This document shows, in pieces, positions 12,401 through 23,726 of a stretch of 64,000 bases of DNA. The notes beneath the pieces were generated by a model. That model was not told where the DNA came from, ran no database searches, and was given only the letters and a program-made list of their open reading frames with translations. This DNA is from Enoplolaimus lenunculus. Its lineage: Eukaryota; Nematoda; Enoplea; Enoplida; Thoracostomopsidae. The DNA is taken from NCBI GenBank assembly GCA_030248215.1, contig JASANG010000150.1:167529-231528 (forward strand), written 5' to 3'. The position numbers and the translations under genes were made by a program. How positions within the stretch are numbered: the first letter of the stretch is position 1; every line of letters begins with the position of its first letter.

Positions 12401-14770
12401 ACCTATGACCACTGGTGATAGGTACTATATCCTAGTCAATCTAATCCGCTTGGTAAACATTTTAGTGCGGCATCTAGTCGGATAGAATCGCAATAAAAGC
12501 ACTGGTATGTCACTGAAGCGTGTGGTATACGTGTTTGTCTGTGGATGTCTTGAGTTACGCAATTGAGCGGTGCTCACATTCCTCTTTTACTGTGCTTCCT
12601 TTCACTTTGGTGTTTTAAATTAAGAATTTGTAATTTCATTATTATTCGGCTACCTGCTGTCTGCCGGTAATTTGTGACGGATCGAAAGGATGATAATTGA
12701 ATATGCTAGTCAGACAGATCATAATTCTAAAAATTTTCGGATCGCATGATTTTTAGTGATATTTGCAATCTAGTCCTGGCGAGTACGTTGACACTTCAGA
12801 TCTAGCCTTTGACAAACTGGCTCAAAGTTTGGCAGATTAAGACCTCTTAGAATCAAATTAACGAGTCGACATTATTCTAGTTAAATAAGATATTTATTCC
12901 AGTCTCACAGCTCAAATTTTAGTCTTAAAGTATCCTTTTAATCTAGTCACTATGAAAGAGTCGTACCTTGGGAATGTGAACTACCAAATGTTTGCTGAAT
13001 GGCTTCAATGAGATCGGACGATTTCGTAAATTCAGAAAATTTGTTTTATGTCTATTCCTTTCTACTCGGCAGGCGGTTAATATGGAAAGCATACCAAATG
13101 TTTGCTGAATGGCTTCAATGAGATCGGTTAGTGCTATTTTATCAGACGACTTAAACCAAAAACTTTGAGAAAATAGATAATCTTGCGATATTTGGAATCT
13201 AAAGGAAAGGTGATTTTTCAGATTAGTCTCTAAGGATTTGTGACACAATCTTTCATGAGACCGCGCGATCCTGTTATTCAAAAAGTCGCCAGCAACCCTG
13301 GGTTCTCGCAAAGCGGTAATGAATTCTACTTAGCAGACGGTTAATCCAGAATGTATACAATAAGTTGGGTTGTTTTCAACAAGAAAATGTGAATCGACAG
13401 TTTGGTGATCTAAAGATCTAGTCAAAAATTGCGTTCAAAAATCTACTAGTAAAACAACTCAAGACCAGGAATTATAGAGTTAGCTGAACTCTGGGCCAAC
13501 GTACACTCGGCAAGGAGAGTTGGCCAAAACTCGGCGAGTCCTTAAATGAGGTTAACGAGATGCCAGGAAGATGGTAGATCACTAGTAATCTGACGTTCGG
13601 GGGAGGGCCGCAAAACGTAGCCCTAAAGCATACCCTCTCTTATTTAGTATGTAAAGCACAGCCACGTGTTCTACATAACATTGCTCGGCGAGATACTTCT
13701 GAGAGAAGTATTTAAAATGTAAATCGCCAGCAAGTCAGGGAAACCTCAGAGGAGGGGGCCGCTCACGCCTGTCGAACTTACCGGAACCCCTTGTTTCCGC
13801 TCACAGAGAATTATCGTTTATGCAACACCTTCCGGGGGTTTCCATTCGGATCCTAAGGGCCACTATGCTACGTGTGTACGGTTGAATATCCTAAATCGTG
13901 CTTGAATATCTTAAATCAGGTACTAACCTATACGGTTTTTCCTCAGGTAGACCTTGACCTATACAGAGAACCCTAAATAAGCGCTTACACGCATCGGTAA
14001 CCACCTATCCAAGCAACTTTCAACCTGGGGCGACACCTTTAGCTTCAAGAGTTCTGGCACGCAGTTATATATAGATATGCACAGATGTACATAAAGTAAG
14101 GGTGACATATGAAAAAAATAAAAAAAGAAAAATGGAAAAGACAGCAAGAGCAACAATACAGCATCAAAATACACATACTAGCTGGAGGAAAGGTACAGTT
14201 TCATAGCTGTATTTAGATAGTGTTAATTGTCTAGACTCTGACGGAAGGGACTCTGGATAAATACATGTTGTCAGTTGGATGTCAGGGCATTACGTTAGCA
14301 CACGCGAACACATTTAAAAACACACACTGTGCACATATATTCACAATCATCATCACAAAAATTGATTCCCTTCCGAGGGACTATGGACAATAACAGTTCC
14401 CGATAATGATGTCAGGACAAGTATATATATATTTATGCCTAGAGCATGTTAATTGTCTAAAGGTTCAGACAATGACTTATTGACATCTCAGACAGTATAT
14501 AAAGAGACTGGGTAGGGACAACGCGGACACCCAAAAGGAAGGGACAATTTTTTATAAATGTGCTTGCATTTTAACGTGGATGTCCCATGATAGCAAAGCG
14601 TTAAATTTCAGCCCACGTTTACCTGTTGCCAACAAGAAAAGAACAACCCAAAACAGCCGATTTGAAGCAGATTGGGCGTCATAAATATCCAGAATACCAT
14701 GGATTGTTGATTTTTCGCAAAATGATTTCAGAATCTTATGTTTTCTATTTAGAACTATATTTTGCTGCAT
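6425..14770 (-). CDS. DEG/ENaC-family sodium channel subunit, 4 exons
   Basis: Exons in transcript order are 14770-14623, 11890-11505, 9756-9123 and 7215-6425. Junction phases agree (1, 0, 1) and give about 652 aa, a normal length for the family. Exon 1 carries the cytoplasmic KSTIHGI motif with the His-Gly gating pair, then TM1 (FWVVLFLLATG), which runs across the splice into exon 2. Exon 2 has the post-TM1 motif TPDVVVCPFNRL. Exon 3 is the Cys-rich extracellular domain (GKCYRI; CFEDC; CNC). Exon 4 has CRQKCLPSCTYWEY, then pre-TM2 and TM2 (GGQLGLWIGGSVLSVV), where GGS occupies the G-x-S selectivity-filter position. A tail of about 155 residues with KR, Gly and Cys clusters follows. An in-frame TAA precedes the ATG. 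The family forms trimeric amiloride-sensitive Na+ channels gated by peptide, acid or mechanical force. I cannot tell which gating class this one belongs to. Confidence 0.95.
7371..7700 (-). other. Unassigned Cys-containing ORF in channel intron 3
   Basis: An open frame of about 105-120 codons lies in the last intron of the channel gene. It begins with a hydrophobic stretch (ITFDILLILTTC) after an upstream stop and has nine cysteines. No ATG opens it in frame at the hydrophobic stretch, and I recognise no domain. It could be an unrelated exon or a chance frame in Ser/Arg/Thr-rich sequence. Confidence 0.15.
8011..8282 (-). mobile_element. TTAA-flanked MITE with internal tRNA-like sequence
   Basis: A 272-bp element whose ends read TTAACCCTTTCTCACATG and, inverted, ATGTGAGAAGGGGTTAA. 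TTAA target duplications with CCC-starting termini are the hallmark of piggyBac-type elements. A nearly full-length copy in opposite orientation lies at 63487-63757, and a decayed one ends at 2338. It lies in intron 3 of the channel gene and has no coding capacity. Confidence 0.85.
8065..8130 (-). other. tRNA-like sequence inside MITE
   Basis: On the minus strand an A-box-like TAGCTGAGTGGT is followed about 40 bases later by a B-box-like GAGTTCGAATCC, with a CTCCCAC stretch where the anticodon loop would lie. The 5' GCTCCTA cannot pair with the sequence after the T-arm (GCATAAA), so the acceptor stem is missing. I read it as a tRNA-derived internal promoter relic, not a working tRNA. Confidence 0.6.
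8412..8585. mobile_element. TTAGGC-rich MITE, GGGGCGGAAC ends
   Basis: Terminal inverted repeats GGCCCATGTAAAGATCATGG on the left and GGCAAATGTATTAAAGAACA (right end inverted), each followed by a GGGCGGAA-type block. The interior contains five or more TTAGGC/TTAGGA units. It lies in intron 3 of the channel gene. Relatives are at 9931-10133, 10957-11166 and 62581-62690. Confidence 0.75.
9828..10268. mobile_element. GGCCAATGTTACTTT MITE containing a nested element
   Basis: The ends GGCCAATGTTACTTTTAGGG and (inverted) GGCCCATGTTACTTTAATGG enclose CCTAAGCCTAAGC-rich arms that are interrupted by the 9931-10133 element. An uninterrupted 160-bp copy at 22448-22608 has the same ends and lacks the insert. 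It lies in intron 2 of the channel gene, starting just upstream (in transcript sense) of exon 3. Confidence 0.8.
9931..10133. mobile_element. Nested GGGGCGGAAC MITE
   Basis: It starts TATGTAAAGATCAGGGGCGG and ends with CCGCCCCTGTTCCTTACA, inverted matches of each other. The interior is TTAGGC/TTAGAC rich. It is inserted in the CCTAAGC arm of the 9828-10268 element, so it is the younger of the two. Confidence 0.8.
10957..11166. mobile_element. GGGGCGGAAC MITE, intron 2 copy
   Basis: The ends GGTCAATGTAAAGAACAGGG and (inverted) GGCCCATGTAAAGATCACGG surround a GCCTAA-rich interior. It is in reverse orientation relative to the 8412 and 9931 copies. It lies in intron 2 of the channel gene. Confidence 0.8.
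12982..13127. repeat. Exact 36-bp direct repeat, 110 bp apart
   Basis: The block starting TACCAAATGTTTGCTGAATG occurs identically at 12982-13017 and 13092-13127, with unrelated sequence between. On the minus strand it can be read as DLIEAIQQTFG, but I assign no function. It lies in intron 1 of the channel gene. Confidence 0.7.
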
Positions 14771-16059
14771 AATTTAGAAACCAACTTTAGTATGTACTTG
14801 TCTAAAATCAGAAAAAACTAATATAGATTGGCAGGTGTTAACAAAAAAAGACTGGAGGTACGTATATAGCTAATTTGTTATGCTACGGATTGCTATCCGC
14901 TACCGCAGGGCACAATTTTAGAATTGATGCGTGTCAGCGTGCGACGGTACTCGTCGACGCACGTCACTGCAAGTCGTAAAATATATTTTTAACCATAAAT
15001 AATCTCGGAATATTATAACAGAAAAATTCAAATGCATTTTTCTATTTGGAGAAAAATATTGTCGTGTTCTTTGAAAGTATATTAAAATATCGGACGAAAC
15101 AACACTGTGATATGCAATTCAAATAGTGATTCAAACTGCAGTGCGTCTCTGATGCATAGCGAGTCATCTACAATTTCAGAGATTGACAGCAAGAAAGGCC
15201 GATGTATATATAGGGGCGGATCGTTTTTTTCCGTAGGACTGCAATAGAGTAAGATTCTGCTTTAAATTAGGTTAAATTATATAGGATTATCCATACGCTT
15301 AAGCTTAAGCTTAATATTAAAGGAACGACAAACATTGGAGCATATATATTTCGTTTAGTGCTGAGGCCAGCATCAAAAACTACAAAACATGTTATAACTA
15401 GAATAATGCTATGAGTAGGTAATTTGACCTCGGTATATAAACGAATTCAAGTGGTTATGGTTTAAAATAAACAATAGCTTCATATAAACGTGCTGTCAGA
15501 GAATATATAATGATTCGTTTAATAAAATACATCTAAATGGATTTTACATCAAAATTTCGCTTGAACGCAATACTTCTTCCTTGCGGTTTAAACAACAGAA
15601 TTTCCTGAGTTTATAAAAATTGTATGTCAGAATTGGGTTTTAATTTCCTGGGAGATTTTTGAATTTTCAAGGCTTAGAGTTGACAGGTTTAAAAGCATTG
15701 TTTTAAATATGAGCACTCATTAAATCACTTGCATTTTCGTCTTTTTTTCTATTTTACCATTGTAAATTTTGCTAGCGATACTTGTTTCAGACAAAGAATA
15801 AATTTTTTAAATTTTTTCCATTTTTTAGGGAAAAAAAGGAAAAAATTCATTGTTTTCTAGGTCATAACTTTTTCCGGAAGCACAACCCTGGTTTTAAAGC
15901 TTTCAGACTTCCGCATATCTCAGTACTGGCTTAAGCTTTGGTTCATGCAAGTTTATCAGGCTTCAGACTAGGCTTTAATAGATTAAGCTTATTTATAGAT
16001 TTGGGATTGCGAATTAAAATGTACAAGAATTCGGAAAAACCGCACCTAGGATAAAATTA

Positions 16060-16264
16060 CACTGCAAAAAAATGGTGAGTCAAATTGATTCTCTCCGAAA
16101 TAGGATCTACGGGACTACACAAACTGACTCAACTTCGACTCCACCAGAGTAAAATTCGACTTAATTTGCACATTCGACTTTGGCAGAGTCGAACTTGACT
16201 CAGTTTGTGTAGCCCCGTAGAGCCTATTTCGGCGAGTGAATTTGACTCAACATTTTTTGCAGTG
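16060..16264. mobile_element. CACTGC-AAAAAATGG inverted-repeat MITE, copy 2
   Basis: The better preserved copy of the 1446-1654 family, with termini CACTGCAAAAAAATGGTGAG and the inverted TTTTTTGCAGTG. The arms share TTCGACTC and CTACACAAACTGACTC words in inverted order, giving one long imperfect hairpin. Confidence 0.85.
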
Positions 16265-18088
16265 TGGAACGAAGTACTAAAAACAATAAATATAATGCAA
16301 AAGAAGGTAGGTAAAATCTGTGTACTGTTTTAATATATACTATGCTGCAATGACATCTATATAGTGTATTACTGAAATCCAGCATAGTCACATTTTTCCA
16401 TACCTGAAGTACCTATATTTCCATTTTATTTTACTCAACAAATAAACAAAATTTAAATCCGTCCTTTTAATCAGGGTTAATGCAGGCAGATACAAAGAAA
16501 TCACCTTGACTTATTTTTTTGCGAAAAAATGAACATTGTTGCATAAGCACATTTGGCTACAAAATTTAGTTACATTTTTTAACGGCGCTGGCGTAAAAAT
16601 ATAGACTTGTAAAGTTCGAGGACATTGTTCAACCCAAAAATTGCGGCTCCGGTTCCGGAAATTTTTTACCTTCCAATTCCGGTTCCGGTTTGGCAAATTT
16701 TTACCGAAATTAAAAATTCCGGTATAAATTTTGGTCGGTGGAAATTACTAAAAAATGCCGATAAAAATTGATGGGTCATCCACGTAATACTGTTTACGCC
16801 ACTGTATAAAATTGTACTCACATGCAAGTCCCTAAGTTTCTATTGCAGTGTTTATAAATTATATATCCAAAAGTCAGCTACACTATGCGTACACCCGGCC
16901 GACAACATAGTCCCTCTGAACAGCGTATACTTTGCTACACTGTACATTGATGCCACTTTGTCAGTACGTTATAGGAAGCACAGCTGTTTTGCCCTGAGTA
17001 TGTCAGAAGGACATTCGCATATTGCATAACAAAAGTCTGTCCGAAGGGACTCTCTTAAGAAATTGTACAGAGTCTGTGCGAAGGAACTCTCATTGTCAGA
17101 CACTGTGTCTAAACAGTTTCCACGTTGTCCCTACTTCCTTTGAAGGGGATTACCGCCATAACAGACGAGATATGTATGCCCTCTGCAAAGTTCAAATATC
17201 CCAAAAACAGTATTTTTTGTACCTCCCTTGCAGACAAGTGGGTGGAGAATTTTTTTACAGTAGCGTAGACAGTCTGTGGATGACCCCTAAGTAGATTTCA
17301 CTAGTATATTATATAAACCTGTACAATGGCCGAAATTAAACCACCGAAGGAGATTGCGCTTCTAACAAATTTGTACCTAGATGCTAGTTGCAGCTTCGAT
17401 TTGTACACAGGTGTTTCGTGAATGGATGATTAAACAGTCTGTGCTATTTCCTTAAAAGTTCGGCGTTTCAAAAAAATGTTTTCGCTGTATACATATAAAG
17501 GTGTATCTTTATTCCCTGTATATTAATGTAAACATACAAAAAAATAATAATCGCTTGAAACGACGGTCGGTTGTAGCGCGATTAGTTAAAAAATTTAAAC
17601 CTTACTAAAATAATATGAATTCTTTGCAATATGTACTTTTAATTAAATTGTATAGTTACTTAGCTAGTGGTAATACTAAGCTGGATTTGTCAGAAATAGT
17701 TAATCTGGTTTCTGGAAGTATTCACTCACATATCAAAAAATCTTGAACAGTTGCATACATTCCGTCTCTGTCTTTGGTAAATGACTTGGTTTATAATGGA
17801 CAATTTCGGGTGTGACCGCAATGCATTTTTACAGACTGAAATTTGAAGTTAAAGATGTGTACACATAATCGGCGAAAGTTGGTGGGGAGCAGAGGGGGCA
17901 CTTGCCCCCCAATTTTCAGATTAGTGGGTTCAACCCCCCAATATTGCCCAGAGCTCACAATATGAAACTGTTGAATACCGGCTCCACCAAAACAACCCAA
18001 CTAGATATTAAATTCGTGTGTTTTAGACTAGCAGCAAACGGTGAAATTCATTGTCGCAGTGAAGGTAATTGCAATTTTCAGAGCCACA

Positions 18089-18373
18089 TCAGTTCGAAGT
18101 TTCAGGCTGATTAAACTTTATTTGATCAATCCAGCAGGGTGTAATAACCGGATATCCTTTTCCGGTAAAATCGGCGCCTGTTTCCGCTGTAGAAATAACG
18201 GAAATTGTTTTTACGTTCAAAATTCGTTGTAAATCACGTCTATATCTCACAATTTTTGTCACATATATTCTGCAACAGCAATTGTTCAAAAAGAAATGAG
18301 AATTGCGGAATAAAAATTTCGATGCATCTACCATTTGCTGTGAAATTTTTGAGAGATCGTTGAATTTATGCAC
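18089..18373 (-). other. Unassigned ORF, 94 codons
   Basis: An ATG-started open frame with a plausible amino-acid mix, including a CCC cluster mid-way and GKGYPVITPCWIDQIKF near the end. I do not recognise a domain. It could be an exon of a minus-strand gene shared with the ORF at 18636-18836, or a relic. No clear splice sites were established. Confidence 0.2.
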
Positions 18374-18635
18374 GCTTGGAACTTTAATACTTCAATATTC
18401 CTTTTCAGTTTCCCTTACGTTTGATCACTATCCGTTTGCGTTAGTTTTACAATCCGTTTACACGCTGTAATCCAGCAACTTACTACATCTGCGGTACGAA
18501 CTTTTTCAAGAATTTGAACGTAAAAATTTATTTGAGGTTCAGGGACAGAACAGTCACCCCAGTACCCCCGTTTGCTACCTCGCTCTTAAAGGCCCCCACC
18601 CTAACCGGTTGAAACAAAAATCGGCGAAGTGGGAT

Positions 18636-18836
18636 TCATTTAAAGATGGATTTACTTTCTCGGTTCACCATTTTGTAACTCCTGTATAAAACTGCTTTTG
18701 GATCGGTGCACTCACAGCAATGATCAATCACAAAAAATTCTGGACCCACCTCTAGGTTGGGAGCTACTACCATAAAATTTGTGGGAGTCCCCACTTGAGT
18801 TGTATACCGTACCAAAGTGGAACTAAAAATTTCCAT
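18636..18836 (-). other. Unassigned ORF, 66 codons
   Basis: From the internal ATG at 18836 the frame reads smoothly to a stop and includes EFFVIDHCCECTDPKAVLY. The frame stays open further upstream, into a tRNA-like repeat. No family is recognised. It is listed because its composition looks less random than neighbouring frames. Confidence 0.2.
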
Positions 18837-18949
18837 GACTAATGAGAATATTTCTGTCGTGTTTGAGTGCTTCACGGTGTGCGTAGAACTCACTAACGAA
18901 AGTGAGAGTCTAGGTCTGAACCGATGCTTCAGACCTTTTAAGTAAGCAG

Positions 18950-19120
18950 CTGGAAAAGCAGGCATATAGAGCGGGGATCGAACTTCGGCCTTAGGATTCC
19001 CAGGCATATATTATGTGTCGGTCGACCGTATGCTGCTGGGAAGCATAGGTACTAGTTTGTACAATCACTTGCATATACACACGGACAAGCGTTTCTTACA
19101 TGCTTACTTGCCCCAATTTT
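18950..19120 (-). repeat. Repeat with tRNA-like segment, copy 1
   Basis: It shares GTCGACCGTATGCTGC, a CACGGACAAGCG-like block and AAGCAGCTGG with 49725-49985. On the minus strand GAAGTTCGATCCCCGC matches a pol III B box. The tRNA-like part sits inside the repeat and not at its start. Confidence 0.55.
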
Positions 19121-19394
19121 CAACAAGGTCGTCCGTTGACCGTCCATCTTATTTTTGCGGCTGGATATGTACCGTGTTCAAAGCACGGCAATTTACGCAC
19201 CATTGCGTCAAGGAGTAGCCCCCACGACAGTCTAGTTTATTGTTTTGACTAACTACGAATAGCAAAAATACGTAATCATTATTCGGTACGTACAAATTGC
19301 AATATCGGTATCGGTGTGTAACGCGTTGATTTCATATAGCCTTAGACGAGTAGCAAGCAGGTATGAGTGCACTAGCACGTCGCAATAACTGTTC

Positions 19395-19486
19395 GTTACT
19401 GTTGTTCTTTTGTTTGGTTTCGGTTATAAATTCCCTTAGTACTTTTTAGATATATTACGTAAACACATACGTTGTCATTTTGTATA
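19395..19486 (+). promoter_or_regulatory. Pyrimidine-rich start region of RPL23A
   Basis: The tract GTTCTTTTGTTT near 19397-19408 sits about 85 bases before the ATG and resembles the TCT/TOP initiator that starts most animal ribosomal-protein mRNAs and gives growth-dependent translation. The exact start site is inferred, and no TATA box is evident. Confidence 0.4.
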
Positions 19487-21885
19487 ATGTCTGCGAAAAA
19501 GCAGCCACGTGGAAAAAAAGCGACCGCCCAGCCAACTGAAAAGCGCAGTGTCGCAGCTTCAAAAGAAGAAAATGTTAAACAGGCACAGGTTCCTGTGAAA
19601 ACGTTGAAGGTGGGTAATGTATAACAAGGAGTATATTTGTGAATTACATCAATCGCAAGCTGTTTTGTTGCAAGCGATGATATTGTGTAAGAGAACTGCT
19701 GATGGTAGTTCTTCAGCATTATTTAAAGATCATGACTTAAGTTGCATTTGGTTAGGATGAATTATTTGTTTGATTGACATATATATACACAGTACGTATA
19801 TAGTTCAGCTCGATTGTTACACAATACGTTCATATAGTCACATTGTCAAAGCAGAGCTATATTTACGTATCTCATATCTTAATTTCCAGGTAATCGATAC
19901 AGTTATTTTTTGTAATAACTCGCGTAAAATTAGGACATTTGGCTGATTTAAATGTTAAGCTGAAACTATGATATATAAATAATTCTGAGTTTTGTCTTGT
20001 AATTGCACCCATTTTATATTGAAGAGTTCAAAAATTTGCAGTGAAATTTTGTTTGTAATATCATTTCATATACTTTGTAGGCCCGCAAGGCAGTGCTGAA
20101 AGGTACACATGGAAAGAAAACGAGAAAGATTCGAACTTCGGTTCATTTCCGTCGGCCAAAGACGTTAAAGTTACCGCGTGATCCCATGTATCCTAGAAAA
20201 TCAGGTAAGCAAAGATATAGTTTGTTCGTTTACATGTGCATATTTGTTGCGTTTGGGTTTTCGGTACGCATAGACGGGTTTGTGTGGTGTAAGAATTAGG
20301 CGTATTTACTTTTTGGTGTAGAAAAGTGCAGTGTCACACTAAGATTATGCATGTAGTATGCCTTAGTTGTGCGTATGGTTAATTATTAGATCTTTTAAAA
20401 GACCGCTTGATATGTAGTTATACAAAAGGGATAGGTGAAGAAGATTTCTTTTTCATTTTGTTGTTGTAATTTAGTTGTTAAGTTCTTTTAAATATTTTGC
20501 AGTTAGCGATTGATATTGATTGTTTTGTATTCAGTTGTAAGACGTAATAAAATGGATCATTATGCTATCATCAAATATCCGTTGACAACCGAGTCTTCAA
20601 TGAAGAAAATTGAGGATAATAATACGCTTGTGTTTATCGTTCATTTACGTGCGAATAAGCCACAAATCAAGGTAGGTTTCTACGCGCTTTGCGGAGTTCT
20701 TTGTTGAATATGAATTGATTACCGCACAGTTACCAACAATCGCCCTCTAATGACGTGCTTTTTAAATAACCGGACCAGGAATTTTTTATAATATTGTAAT
20801 ACTAAATACGGATTTAAAAGTTTTGGAAAGACTCGAAATATTAAGACAAACAACAGTTGACGCGGTTTTGGTTTTTATATAACTTCTTGCAGCGAGCTCG
20901 GCTGTATGTTGTTAGAAATCACCGTACAAAAGTTGACATCAAAAATTTTACGTTTCTATTGTACGTTTGCACAAATGCGAAGCGCACTGGGAGTAGCAGG
21001 GAGCAGTATTAGCAGCAGCCCTTATTTGCCACGGATAAGTACGTACGCAAGTGTTTTTATAAAACATGGTGTACGTACGACTGGGCTTTTGTTGTGTTGC
21101 AACTGACTAAGGGCTTTAAGCGGGACCATTTCCCAGTCGTGATATTCTTGAGTAGGGTAGAATTTTCACGATAAAATTTTGGTTTTAAACGAAAATCTCA
21201 GTGAACCTCACCTGATTGCACGTATATATATACAAAATGGGAACGGACTTTACACGCTTGTACTATAAACACATTGCAACTGATGTATTGTCCAAATAGG
21301 TGGGTTTCACGCGCTAAAAGGTTTATATTAAAAATGTAGAAACGAGCAAAATATCTACTGGTGGGTTGGACCGGGGGCAGATCGAATTGGAATGTTTTCG
21401 CCGTGTGGGGTATCCAATCCACCCACCCAGTAGCGTAAACCCAGTATATTAAGTGATTCTTCTTGGTGAAACGGTTTGGCACGTGCGCGCCAATTGAAAG
21501 AAACGTCGCGAACGAAGCGAGCGACAACCCACAATACTATGTATCAAGTTGGTATTTTGTTCGGCTATTTTCAATATACACGGAGCCATTACTTAGAACT
21601 TTTTTGTTCTGAAAACCAGAACAGGACCTGGAATTTCCCAAAGTCGAAACCCGTGGTTTACGCAGTTCGGTTAGTAGCTGTTTCCGAAAAATTTCAGTCT
21701 GTGTAATATACTGAAACATTTGATGTTTTATTATTGAGTTTCAGACCGCCGTTAAGAAGTTATATAGCATCGATGTATCAAAAGTAAACACGCTGATACG
21801 TCCCGATGGACAAAAGAAGGCGTATGTGCGATTGGCACCTGATTATGATGCGCTTGATGTTGCAAACAAGATTGGAATTATTTAA
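19487..21885 (+). CDS. RPL23A: 60S ribosomal protein L23a (uL23), 4 exons
   Basis: Exons are 19487-19609, 20081-20204, 20535-20671 and 21745-21885, with phases 0, 1 and 0, giving 174 aa. The Lys/Ala/Pro-rich N-terminal extension (exon 1) is typical of eukaryotic L23a. The conserved core follows: [14 protein letters not shown] in exon 2, [19 protein letters not shown] and [11 protein letters not shown] in exon 3, and [18 protein letters not shown] plus the C-terminal [12 protein letters not shown] in exon 4. The protein binds 28S rRNA next to the polypeptide exit tunnel and helps form the docking site for SRP and nascent-chain factors. Length is slightly above the vertebrate form owing to the N-terminal region. 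The gene looks intact, and I see no sign that it is a processed copy because all introns are present. Confidence 0.98.
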
Positions 21886-22217
21886 AATTATTGAAACATT
21901 GTATTCGTAGGGAATGTGTAATTTTTCCGTTAGTTTGTATGCTAAAAGGTATGTTTTTTCAGGCGTTGTAGTATTTCGTTATAAAAATTTCTTTGATTTC
22001 AGAAAACTTTGTTCTTTGATACTTGCGCGATTGTTTATTTATTTTACTTGTGAAATTTCGAGTTGATTTATGTATAGAGAATGGAAGATGCAATATCGAC
22101 AAAAATTATCGACTTGCGTAAATAGCTAAAATGTGTTGACTAGTGTTTCGGCAATAAGTGATGTCATTTTGCTTTCGACTGTATATTCCTGCTTGCGTTC
22201 AACTTACATTCATCCAA

Positions 22218-22319
22218 AATAAAATCGTGGCTACGCCTCTGGAGGATTGTTAATATTACCATTTGTTTTGTTAAAATTGTTTAATGTTTTGAATAAAGTT
22301 GCATTTGCGTGTTTAATAA
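22218..22319 (+). terminator. Polyadenylation signals after RPL23A
   Basis: AATAAA hexamers occur at 22218-22223, 22292-22297 and about 22314-22319, 330-430 bases after the RPL23A stop. Any of these could direct 3'-end formation. Which one is used cannot be read from sequence alone. Confidence 0.45.
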
Positions 22320-22447
22320 ACGTGAATGGAAAATTAATTATTGAGCGATTAGTGAAGACTAACTAAGCTTAAAGTTTTCTTCATGCTCAATATCATTACG
22401 TAAGGTTTGATACAGATCTGATTCGATTTAATAATTATAAAGTTGAT

Positions 22448-22608
22448 GGCCAATGTAACTTTAGGGACGTTACAGTAGATTAAGGGTATTCCTAAGCCTA
22501 AGCGTTACAAAAGTATGTTCCTAAACTTGAGAGGAAAATGTAATCTAGAACCTAAATCAACTCTTACAGACTCACTAGAAACCTGGATGCCGTAAAAGTA
22601 ACGGGCCA
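22448..22608. mobile_element. GGCCAATGTAACTTT MITE, uninterrupted copy
   Basis: The ends GGCCAATGTAACTTTAGGGA and (inverted) GGCCCGTTACTTTTACGGCA match the 9828-10268 family. At 160 bp it lacks the 200-bp insert of that copy and so shows the pre-insertion structure. Confidence 0.75.
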
Positions 22609-23726
22609 ACTTTATTGTACGATTTTGCGGGTGGTTCTAAAAGCAGAATCAAGTTGGATTTAACTATTTTACTTGTTTTCTCCAAACTGGGACCAATAGG
22701 TCCTTGGTTTTAAAATCACCGCGTTGTTTTGTAATTTTCGTATATATTATAAATTTCACCTTTACGGAGATAAATTGAAATTTACAATTTAAAACGCATT
22801 AAGTAACAGCTTAGAAATTCGTGTTTTAAGTGGCTAAAACAGAAATGTCATACTAAAAATTACTGTAGCCAATTTATAAGACATAAATTTCTTCCTTTCA
22901 AGAAATATTTGTCTTATGTTTATGAGTTATTTTTCTGATTTTTATATATGTAAAAAGGTGCTCCGTTTATATATCTTTAAAAGCGTATATAAATCAAATT
23001 CCAAGAGTATTTCGGTTGAGTTCAGACTCCCCCCGACCTACGTTTACGGCTTAGACGTATATTAGGTTGTAAAATTTGTTATTTGGTTGAGCTTCAGGTC
23101 CCCGCATTTGAAGTCGTTCCTCTGCAAAATCTTTGTGTTGTATTTCAGACAGATTTGTCGTATATTTCTGAAATATTCGTCTTAATCGTTCGTGATACAA
23201 AGTCCTAAATTTTAGGTTTAAGTCTGAAAAATTGCAGACCCATATTTTTGAAAAATTTGAGAAATAGAAGTTAGGAATTCAAGACATGTCTGAAGTCCGT
23301 ATTAAGACATGATTGTCTTAAATTTCAAACAATATTTCTTCAGAATAAAACAATTTATTTTGTGTGATTGTAGAAATTCATGTGCTTTGCAGCACAGTGC
23401 CGCACGGTGACGGACGGCGCCGGACGTCATCAAAAGTATAGCGCCATCTTAAGTAAACATATAATTTGTTTGAAACTCGGCGAAGCATTAGAACACTAAA
23501 CTACTTTTCATACACAAGGTCCACTGCAGGACTGAGCGTATGACAGTATCCAACAAGATGTAAGAAAACAAATGTTTTCAATATCATACTGAATTGTGAA
23601 AACTTCTCTGGCAGTAATTTGATTGGGAAAAACACCAAAGTGAAACAGTTCTAAATTTTACATACAATATACATCGAAAAAACCCAAATCTACTCGCAAA
23701 AATAGTCGAGAATGTAGTTGAATATT

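Larger units (their letters stand above)
14771..19486. other. Intergenic region between channel and RPL23A
   Basis: The two flanking genes are divergently transcribed, so both promoters should lie here. I see a degenerate GGGGCGGA half-element near 15190-15330, a CACTGC MITE (16060-16264), a CCGGTTCC patch (16640-16740), a GA-GGGACTCT repeat near 17040-17150 that resembles 14224-14400, a G-rich repeat near 17880-17960, two unassigned minus-strand ORFs and a tRNA-like repeat. Nothing else is supportable. Confidence 0.55.

Noticed and set aside
19610-20080. C/D-box snoRNA in RPL23A intron 1
   Set aside because: RPL23A introns host snoRNAs in vertebrates, and CGATGATAT near 19675 hints at a C box, but it does not match RTGATGA and no matching D box or terminal stem was found.
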